Shown: piece by piece, positions 14,419-19,976 of the stretch
Position numbering within the stretch: the first letter of the stretch is position 1
How the letters are laid out: each line of letters begins with the position of its first letter
Assembly: GCA_031283785.1 (NCBI GenBank)
Contig: JAITBC010000165.1
Span: 1-19,976, forward strand
DNA: 19,976 nucleotides
Origin: Tannerella sp.
GTDB lineage: Bacteria; Bacteroidota; Bacteroidia; Bacteroidales; Tannerellaceae
Reading direction: 5' to 3'
The notes under the pieces: model-generated
Told to the model about the DNA's origin: nothing
What the model saw: the letters and a program-made list of their open reading frames with translations, nothing else
Databases searched by the model: none
Made by a program: the position numbers and the translations under genes

Positions 14419-15240
14419 ATGAGAAGGTTATTTTTTTTGCCGGCTGTTTCCGCATTGACCCTGCTCTCCTTTGCGCAGGTGGATTTGAAAAATAGCTGGG
14501 ACGAAGCCATGAAAGCGGCTCAAAACACTACGTTTAGTTCGGGTAATTATGACCTTTTCGGAATGGGATTGGGCGGACTGGTCAATGACTTTGATTTTTC
14601 CCTGCTTCCGGGAGGAATGAAAGCCCTGGATTTTGGCGAGGGAGGACTCTTGAGCAACCTTTTTGGCGGTATCTTCGGCGCCGAACTTATGGATGCCATG
14701 GGTATGGAAGAACTTCATAATGATGCAAGTCTTAACAATAACGTCACGTGGGGAATTGTTATGACAACTAAACTTATGTCCCCTCATATTCATGAACGCC
14801 AGCGTAAAATCATGTCTTTACAGGACAGTATCAATTTGAAAGTCAAACAACTTTATGAGTTGGAACTGCTTACCGTAAAATATATGAGCCAAAAACAGTC
14901 TGATGCCGTTGATATAGAAGATGAAGAAAACTTTGTGAAGCTGGCAGAGGACATTGCTTATTTTTATGGAGCATGTTCCAACTTGTGCGACGCGGGCGGT
15001 GCAGGTCTTGACGGAACCAAAACGGCGCTTGCCGTCCAGCTTCTTACGAGGTCAACGCGCATAGCCTTGAAAGTATACGATTTTGCCAAAAAGGATGGTA
15101 CTAAAAACCTTCTCCATAATCAGGACAGGGACGAATTGATTACATACGTTTATGAGAATTTGCGGGAGATGCGCGGCATAGTAGCCAACGCCTGTCGGGA
15201 GTTGAACGCAGGTGTCCATTATAACGATTTATACAAATGA
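14419..15240 (+). CDS. Exported helical protein, paralogue B
   Basis: A 273-residue protein with a signal peptide (MRRLFFLPAVSALTLLSFA, cleavage before Gln20). A Gly-rich middle (about 48-92, containing GMGLGGLVNDFDFSLLPGG) is unique among its relatives. A helical C-terminal half includes STRIALKVYDFAKKDG. From about residue 234, NQDRDELITYVYENLREMRG is the motif also found in the proteins at 8282, 15254 and 15898. No family is recognised with certainty; the layout suggests a TraI/VirB5-like pilus component. ATG 14419 is preferred over TTG 14413 because it sits two bases after the preceding stop and opens directly into the signal peptide. Confidence 0.65.
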   Translation: MRRLFFLPAVSALTLLSFAQVDLKNSWDEAMKAAQNTTFSSGNYDLFGMGLGGLVNDFDFSLLPGGMKALDFGEGGLLSNLFGGIFGAELMDAMGMEELHNDASLNNNVTWGIVMTTKLMSPHIHERQRKIMSLQDSINLKVKQLYELELLTVKYMSQKQSDAVDIEDEENFVKLAEDIAYFYGACSNLCDAGGAGLDGTKTALAVQLLTRSTRIALKVYDFAKKDGTKNLLHNQDRDELITYVYENLREMRGIVANACRELNAGVHYNDLYK

Positions 15241-15253
15241 AGAGCCTTGAAAT

Positions 15254-15895
15254 ATGAAACAGGCCGTTCTGTTTTTGCTGACATGTATCTGTTTTCCATC
15301 TCTCCGGGCGCAAAATGAGGGTGGTGGAAACGACGGCGGCGGGAATGTAAAATTTGAGATTTTCCACGTTGATTTGGTGCCGCTTACTTTTGCTTACGGC
15401 GCAAGCGAACTTCTTTTTGAGCAAACCATGGAAAGTACGATGGACAAGATTTTGGAAGCGCAGGGCATCATTGATTCCATGTTTTACAAAATGGTCATTC
15501 TTGAAGAAAAAACACAGGCGTATCAGCGTAACCTGCAGGCGCATCTTTTGAAATCTTTGAATGAAAACCTTATCAATGACATGATAAAGATGATAGAAGA
15601 CAATCAGGCATGGATGGACGCTTATGTGATTATCCATCCTGTATATAAACTGCTTGTAGACGATTCAAAGAAATACGTTGACGGACGGGCAAAAAATATG
15701 AAACGTTACATAGAGGATGCCGCTAAAAAAACAGGCAATGAGGGCAGACTTGACAACAAACAACGTAACGACTTGAATTTGTATGTCATTCATGAACTTA
15801 AAAAACTATGTTATGTTTCGCAAAGTTTGAGGCAGATGCTTGATATCGCACATCCTCCGTCCAACAGTCTTAAAATACCCGTCAAAAATGATTGA
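15254..15895 (+). CDS. Exported helical protein, paralogue C
   Basis: A 213-residue protein with a signal peptide (MKQAVLFLLTCICFPSLRA, cleavage before Gln20). A Gly/Asn-rich linker (NEGGGNDGGGN) is followed by an all-helical body of about 180 residues. From about residue 168, NKQRNDLNLYVIHELKKLCY is the shared C-terminal motif, and the following LRQMLDIA matches HEMLDVA in the next protein, so these two are probably the closest pair. It lies 13 bases after paralogue B and ends two bases before paralogue D. Role presumed as for its relatives; not demonstrated. Confidence 0.65.
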   Translation: MKQAVLFLLTCICFPSLRAQNEGGGNDGGGNVKFEIFHVDLVPLTFAYGASELLFEQTMESTMDKILEAQGIIDSMFYKMVILEEKTQAYQRNLQAHLLKSLNENLINDMIKMIEDNQAWMDAYVIIHPVYKLLVDDSKKYVDGRAKNMKRYIEDAAKKTGNEGRLDNKQRNDLNLYVIHELKKLCYVSQSLRQMLDIAHPPSNSLKIPVKND

Positions 15896-15897
15896 TT

Positions 15898-16497
15898 ATG
15901 AGGAGATTGTCTTTTATATTTGTTCTTTCCCTCCAGTTGATACCCCCATTAAATGCTCAATATTGGGATTGGGTTACCGATGAAAAGAGTACGGAAGCCT
16001 TTGTTTCCAACTATGGCGCACAAATACTCAAACTGTATGAATGGCTCGGTTTATATAAGGCAATCCAAATAAACCAGGATACGATAGCCGCGAAAGCAAC
16101 CTTTATTCACATGGTAAGGGACAGCCTGTTCAAATCCCTGCAGGATGTGCACTTTGTTGACGACGGCAGGGACGAGGAACTGATTCGTGCCGTATTCAGC
16201 GAAATCAATATGTATTACAGTAAAATACAGGAGCAAATATCAACATATCCAGATTTTAAAGATACGTGGGATAATTACAGGAAGTACGTCACAGCCCATT
16301 CGCGTGATTTACTCGCAATGGCGGATATGGCGACAGGTGGAAAGGATGAAAAAAATCTTTTGGATAAAAATCAAAGACTCGCATTGCTGGCTTTTGTGCT
16401 AAAGGAATTGAGAGGGTTGAAAGCCATGTCCAAAGAAACGCATGAAATGCTGGATGTGGCTATTAACGGGATAGAGGCGGAGAAAAAAAATAACTGA
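15898..16497 (+). CDS. Exported helical protein, paralogue D (TraI/DUF4141-like)
   Basis: A 199-residue protein with a signal peptide (MRRLSFIFVLSLQLIPPLNA, cleavage before Gln21). The mature start QYWDWVTDE recalls the QWVVSDP opening of DUF4141/TraI proteins. The body is helical. From about residue 155, the shared motif is LDKNQRLALLAFVLKELRGL, followed by HEMLDVAI. ATG 15898 is two bases after the previous stop. The earlier TTG at 15892 overlaps the previous gene's end and would add only two residues. A VirB5-like minor pilin or pilus-tip role is inferred. Confidence 0.65.
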   Translation: MRRLSFIFVLSLQLIPPLNAQYWDWVTDEKSTEAFVSNYGAQILKLYEWLGLYKAIQINQDTIAAKATFIHMVRDSLFKSLQDVHFVDDGRDEELIRAVFSEINMYYSKIQEQISTYPDFKDTWDNYRKYVTAHSRDLLAMADMATGGKDEKNLLDKNQRLALLAFVLKELRGLKAMSKETHEMLDVAINGIEAEKKNN

Positions 16498-16499
16498 CT

Positions 16500-18494
16500 G
16501 TGGACGGAGAAGCCCCCGAATTAAAAAAAATGCACGAGTTCCTGCGTGCTGCTATTTATTTTCTACTGTTTTTGGAAATAATCGTGTTTGTTCATTTGGA
16601 TTACGGAAGCAGATGGAATCCCATCGTGGTACCGATTTCCCGCCTTTTCAGCAATATCTTCTATTCAAAACTTTTTATTTTGCTGATTATTATTTTTACC
16701 TGTACAGGTACGTTAGCAAAGAAAAATCTTGAACTCAACCCCATACAGCATATTGGCTTGCCTGTGTTTTTGGGCTTGATGTTGTTCTTCGGCAGCGCGT
16801 TTTTTGCAACTGCAGGAAAGAAACTGTATGATTCGTTGTCCTGGACGGACTACGTCTATATCGGAACAGCCATAGCCGGAACAATCCTTTTGAATGTTGG
16901 CTTTGACAACATTTCAAAGTTTGTACAGCATAACCTTATGAAAGATCGGTTTAATCTTGAAAATGAATCTTTTGAACAGACAACAAAACTTGTTGAAACC
17001 TCTTATTCGGTCAATCTGCCGATGTCATTCTACTATCGGAAACGCAGACACAAAGGATGGATAAATATTGTAAATCCCTTTCGCGGAACACTGATTATCG
17101 GAACGCCGGGCAGTGGCAAGTCCTTTACCTTCGTCCATTCGTATATCCGTCAAATGTCGGCCAAAGGCTTTTGCCTTGCTGTTTATGATTTTAAATTCCC
17201 TGAACTTGCCAGGCTTACCTATTATCAGTTTCTTAAAAACAAACAAAAAGGTATCCTGCCAGTAAACGCTCAATTTAACGTCGTGAATTTTCAAACGGTA
17301 GAGAAATCTGTCCGTTTCAATCCCATTAAGCATGAGTATATACCTACATTAGCGGCGGCCCTCGAAACATCGCAGGCGCTGATCGAGGCGCTGAAAAAAG
17401 GTACAGGTACAGCGGAGGGAGGAGGAAACGAACAGTTTTTTACGCAGTCTGCGGTAAACTTTGTCGCTGCCGTCTTTTACTTTTTCTCGAAGTATAAAAA
17501 GGGTAAATATAGTGACCTGCCTCATGCGATTGCTTTTATGAATGGCTCGTACGACGATATTTTTTCCGTACTTTACACTTGTCAGGAACTTCACAGCATC
17601 CTGTCGCCCTTCAGAATGGCTTATCTCAATAAGGCCAGTGACCAGCTGGAAGGCCAGATCGGCAGCGCCAAAGTGCAGATTTCACGCCTGGCCACCAAGG
17701 AAAGTTTTTGGGTGTTGACGGAGGACCTCCATAAGGAACCAATTAACCTGAAAATAAGCGATAAAGATAATCCGGGTTATATCATTATCGCGAACAGTCC
17801 GGAAACACAGGAGATAAACAGCGCATTAAACGCGCTTATGCTTAACAGGCTCGTAAGGCTGATAAACTCCAAAGGTAATTTGCCGTCTGCAATCATTATT
17901 GACGAGTTGCCGACGCTTTATTTTCACAAAATAGCCAATCTGCTTTCCACAGCCCGGAGCAATAAGGTCGCCGTCGTACTTGCTCTGCAGGAACTGCCAC
18001 AGTTAAAGGCAACGTATAACCGGAACGGCGCAGAGGAGATATGTGCGGTTATCGGCAATATCATTGCAGGATCGGCCAGAAACAAAGAAACGCTCGACTG
18101 GCTCGAAAAAATATTCGGAAAGGTGAAACAGTTGAAAACAAACGTGTCTATTGACCGTAACAGACAAACGGTCTCCCTGAACGAGAACATGGATTTTCTC
18201 ATGCCGGCATCCAAAATAGCAGCGCTCCAGACATCCGAGTTTGTCGGGCAGATAGCCCTTGACTTCGGTATAACAGAGGAGGATATTGAAAATACCATGT
18301 TTCATTGCAGAACGGAACTTGATATAGATGCGATCCAGCGTGAAGAAAAAAATTACTTTGAAACGCCCGTTTACTATAAATTCGAATCAGAAGATTCTAA
18401 AAATAAAATACTTATGGATCATTTTGAACGTATATGCGAAGAAACGAAAAATTTAATCGTCGAGATAATTGCAGAAAGTGACGACAATAATTAG
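16500..18494 (+). CDS. Type IV coupling ATPase (MobC / VirD4-TraG family)
   Basis: A 664-residue protein that links the relaxase-DNA complex to the secretion channel. N-terminal membrane helices are at about 14-32, 56-73, 84-104 and 115-134. The P-loop GTPGSGKS is at 201-208. The Walker B IIIDELP (Asp468, Glu469) follows the TraG/TraD-typical IIANSPETQ. A conserved AVVLALQELPQLKATY stretch comes next. GTG 16500 is chosen over ATG 16530 because the preceding residues ELKKMHEFLRA align with the usual N-terminus. This mirrors traG, whose GTG is likewise two bases after the upstream stop. The TAG stop at 18492-18494 borrows its last two bases from the IS5 end. Without the insertion the frame would end at TGA after the same residues. 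The protein is therefore intact. Confidence 0.92.
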   Translation: MDGEAPELKKMHEFLRAAIYFLLFLEIIVFVHLDYGSRWNPIVVPISRLFSNIFYSKLFILLIIIFTCTGTLAKKNLELNPIQHIGLPVFLGLMLFFGSAFFATAGKKLYDSLSWTDYVYIGTAIAGTILLNVGFDNISKFVQHNLMKDRFNLENESFEQTTKLVETSYSVNLPMSFYYRKRRHKGWINIVNPFRGTLIIGTPGSGKSFTFVHSYIRQMSAKGFCLAVYDFKFPELARLTYYQFLKNKQKGILPVNAQFNVVNFQTVEKSVRFNPIKHEYIPTLAAALETSQALIEALKKGTGTAEGGGNEQFFTQSAVNFVAAVFYFFSKYKKGKYSDLPHAIAFMNGSYDDIFSVLYTCQELHSILSPFRMAYLNKASDQLEGQIGSAKVQISRLATKESFWVLTEDLHKEPINLKISDKDNPGYIIIANSPETQEINSALNALMLNRLVRLINSKGNLPSAIIIDELPTLYFHKIANLLSTARSNKVAVVLALQELPQLKATYNRNGAEEICAVIGNIIAGSARNKETLDWLEKIFGKVKQLKTNVSIDRNRQTVSLNENMDFLMPASKIAALQTSEFVGQIALDFGITEEDIENTMFHCRTELDIDAIQREEKNYFETPVYYKFESEDSKNKILMDHFERICEETKNLIVEIIAESDDNN

Positions 18495-18511
18495 ACTTCT
18501 TGCGAAACTAA
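18493..18511 (+). repeat. IS5 left terminal inverted repeat
   Basis: AGACTTCTTGCGAAACTAA. It pairs with 19360-19378 with one mismatch (T versus C at the fifth base). It also supplies the TTG used as the -33 box of the transposase promoter. Confidence 0.85.
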
Positions 18512-18528
18512 AAAAAGCTGTAACTTTG
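18500..18528 (+). promoter_or_regulatory. Promoter of the IS5 transposase
   Basis: TTG at 18500-18502 (in the inverted repeat) and TAACTTTG at 18521-18528 form a -33/-7 pair with about 18 intervening bases. The -7 box ends four bases before the ATG at 18533, so any transcript would be nearly leaderless. Confidence 0.5.
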
Positions 18529-18532
18529 CATC

Positions 18533-19383
18533 ATGAAATACGAAAACCTCAAGAATTACCAAACAGAAGAATTTCGACGCATAACAGGCGTAAAACCTGT
18601 CACATTTGCGATAATGGCAGAAGCGTTGAGCAGGGCATACGCCATTAAACACACGGTCGAAGCGGTCGTTCGTCAAAATTAAGCATAGAGGATATGTTAT
18701 GGGCTACGCTCGGATATTTACGTGAATACCGAACATATGCGCACATAGCAGCCGACTTCGGCCTGTCGGAAAGTACCCTGTTCCGCGCGGTCAGGTGGGT
18801 TGAAAATACCCTCATAAAAGACGGACGTTTTCATTTGCCAGGCAGGAAAGCGTTAGTAAAAAGCGATATACAGTACGAATTGGTGTTGGTTGACGCAACC
18901 GAAACCCCGTGCGAGCGTCCCCCAAAAAACAGCGCAGATGGTACAGCGGCAAGCAAAAACGGCACACACTGAAAACGCAGGTAGTGGCTGACAAAAAGGA
19001 CAGGCGAATCCTCTGCACGGCCTTTTCGGAGGGCAAAAAACATGATTTCAAACTGTTTTGCGAATCGAAAATGAGTTTTGCCCCCACAACAGTGGTTCAA
19101 ACCGATACCGGCTATCAGGGTATAAGAAATTTACATTTGAACCCGGAGTTGCCGCACAAAAAATCAAAACTTCATCCACTCTCGCGGGAAGAGAAGCGCG
19201 AAAAACCGTGCTGTCGCACGTAGGCGAGTATTCAATGAACATGCTATTGGCTTTGTCAAACGCTTTCGCATCCTTTCCGAACGTTACCGGAACCGACATA
19301 AACGATTCGGCTTGAGGTTCAACCTTATTGACGCTATTTGTAACCTCGAATTTAACTTCTTAGTTTCGCAAGAGGTCTATTGA
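18533..19383 (+). pseudogene. IS5-family transposase, three frame changes
   Basis: The intact protein can be followed across three frames. MKYENLKNYQTEEFRRITGV opens the first frame. A one-base loss at 18650-18656 moves the frame to GRSGRSSKLSIEDMLWATLG, then LREYRTYAHIAADFGLSEST and LVLVDATETP (first catalytic Asp). A second change at the A6 run 18919-18926 leads to QRRWYSGKQKRHTLKTQVVA and TDTGYQG (second Asp). A one-base gain near 19193 leads to RVFNEHAIGFVKRFRILSER (catalytic Glu), then RFGLRFNLIDAICNLEFNF. The last frame reads through the right inverted repeat and stops at 19381-19383 outside the element. The second site reads A-AAA-AAC in phase, a classic -1 slippery heptamer. The first and third sites are ordinary indels, so decay is the simpler reading. 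Confidence 0.85.
19360..19378 (-). repeat. IS5 right terminal inverted repeat
   Basis: The reverse complement reads AGACCTCTTGCGAAACTAA, matching the left repeat at 18 of 19 positions. The sequence base composition changes sharply immediately to its right. Confidence 0.85.
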
Positions 19384-19643
19384 TCCAGGGCATGAGACTG
19401 GCCGTCCGAGGCGAAAAGACGGACGAAATCGGCGTGTACTTCACTGCCGCCGACGGAACCGAAGTGCGCGTGCCCGCCGACCGGCTCTCGCCCAACACGA
19501 TTGGCAAGCTCCAGTTCGTACTTTCGGCGAGCGTCACGCCCGGCAAATGGCGGGTGAAGGTGGCCACGCAGTCCACCTTCACCCGCATTTTCACCAAAGA
19601 GGTACGGGTGTATGAATATCCTGACATCGTCACGGTGCTCTAA
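19382..19643 (+). pseudogene. C-terminal DUF4469 (Ig-fold) domain without its N-terminus
   Basis: The frame entering from the IS end encodes IQGMRLAVRGEKTDEIGVYF, TAADGTEVRVPADRL and PGKWRVKVATQSTFTRIFTK, ending PDIVTVL. This fits the DUF4469 Ig-like domain that forms the C-terminal half of Bacteroidetes HU-type DNA-binding proteins. The HU-like half (about 100-120 residues) is absent, and no start codon with a convincing ribosome binding site is present, so this is treated as a truncated gene. Its high GC and codon use differ from the transfer genes, and it probably belongs to the chromosome or another element. Loss of its front may result from the integration or rearrangement that placed the transfer module here. 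Confidence 0.6.
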
Positions 19644-19661
19644 CGATGGCTCTGCGCTGCC

Positions 19662-19675
19662 ATACTTGCAAGTAT
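19662..19675. terminator. 14-base palindrome between convergent genes
   Basis: ATACTTGCAAGTAT is a perfect palindrome lying 18 bases after the DUF4469 stop and 7 bases before the end of the minus-strand outer-membrane gene. It could be part of a weak bidirectional terminator or an operator. It lacks a T-run, and the stem is short. Confidence 0.25.
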
Positions 19676-19682
19676 AGACGGC

Positions 19683-19976
19683 CTAAAACGGGATAAACAC
19701 CTGCAGCTGCCAGGCATTCACTTTCCCGCTATAGAAATAGACCGGCGCCAATACGTTGCGCAGACCGTACTTGTAGCCGAACGCCACATCCATATACTTG
19801 AAGTCATAACCCAGCTTAGCCGTCAGCGGCACGTCGAAACCGGAAAATTTCCGGTGCCGGTCAATCCCTTCTTCCTTGCCACCGCTGCCGATTATACTGC
19901 CGGGAGAAGCCGTGTAAAACGTCGGCTCTATCCCCACGCCGGCATACCAGCCGTCAAAGAAATTATAATTGAACGT
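19683..19976 (-). CDS. Outer-membrane beta-barrel protein, C-terminal part (runs off window)
   Basis: 97 residues are visible, open to the window edge. The sequence shows alternating hydrophobic/polar beta strands (FFDGWYAGVGIEPTFYTAS, VPLTAKLGYDFKYMDVAFGY, GKVNAWQLQVFIPF) and ends in Phe, the usual last residue of barrel proteins recognised by the BAM complex. It resembles porin-like or PorT-type barrels, but the family cannot be fixed from this part. GC-rich and convergent with the DUF4469 remnant; probably host DNA. Confidence 0.65.
   Translation of the reverse strand, partial: TFNYNFFDGWYAGVGIEPTFYTASPGSIIGSGGKEEGIDRHRKFSGFDVPLTAKLGYDFKYMDVAFGYKYGLRNVLAPVYFYSGKVNAWQLQVFIPF

Larger units (their letters stand above)
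18493..19378 (+). mobile_element. IS5-family insertion sequence with decayed transposase
   Basis: An 886-base element bounded by 19-base inverted repeats (18493-18511 and 19360-19378) that match at 18 of 19 positions. ATT lies immediately outside both ends (18490-18492 and 19379-19381), a possible 3-base target duplication. It contains one transposase gene broken by three frame changes. It sits on the last base of the coupling-protein frame and separates it from GC-rich DNA. The subgroup within IS5 was not determined. Confidence 0.82.

Noticed and set aside
19048..19315. Open frames on both strands inside the IS5 element
   Set aside because: They are out-of-frame readings of the transposase; only the frames carrying DDE-region motifs are meaningful.

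Overview
This window carries most of a conjugative DNA-transfer module of a Bacteroidetes integrative and conjugative element (ICE), or a close relative. The evidence is a Tra gene set in CTnDOT-like order (TraE, F, G, I-like, J, K, L, M, N, O), TAnnTTTG-type -7 promoter boxes, typical Bacteroidetes signal peptides ending in AQ or GQ, and Bacteroidetes-type IS4 and IS5 remnants. The genus cannot be named from sequence alone. The element looks moderately AT-rich. The DNA at the right edge and the pseudogene at 600-1330 are visibly richer in GC.

Layout. (1) 1-192 is the 5' end of an IS4-type insertion sequence on the minus strand, with promoter and terminal repeat. (2) 190-450 and 1331-1582 are extremely AT-rich, repeat-laden non-coding stretches. 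Between them lie a long imperfect palindrome (452-592) and a decayed minus-strand fragment of an RND efflux permease (about 606-1330). (3) 1583-3103 is the relaxase, followed by a ParA-type ATPase, a DUF3408 (TraB-like) protein and two small proteins. (4) 4905-14204 is the mating-pair-formation operon: TraE (VirB2-like), TraF (VirB3-like), TraG (VirB4), two secreted TraI-position proteins, TraJ (VirB6-like), TraK (VirB8-like), TraL, TraM (VirB10-like), TraN (VirB9-like) and TraO. (5) 14222-16497 is a small lipoprotein-like gene and three further exported helical proteins. (6) 16500-18494 is the VirD4/MobC coupling ATPase. (7) 18493-19378 is an IS5-family element with a frameshifted transposase, inserted exactly at the stop codon of the coupling-protein gene. 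(8) 19380-19976 is GC-rich, probably non-element DNA: a headless DUF4469-type Ig domain and the C-terminus of an outer-membrane protein.

How it works together. The relaxase would nick and pilot the DNA, the MobC-like ATPase would deliver it, and the TraE-TraO proteins would build the envelope-spanning type IV secretion channel. All genes from 1583 to 18494 are on one strand with short gaps or overlaps.

Most interesting points: a set of four signal-peptide proteins sharing a C-terminal motif, split between two places in the operon (candidate VirB5-like pilus-tip family); the IS5/host junction at the operon end; -7 promoter boxes abutting start codons; and the structured, AT-rich left region where an oriT would be expected.
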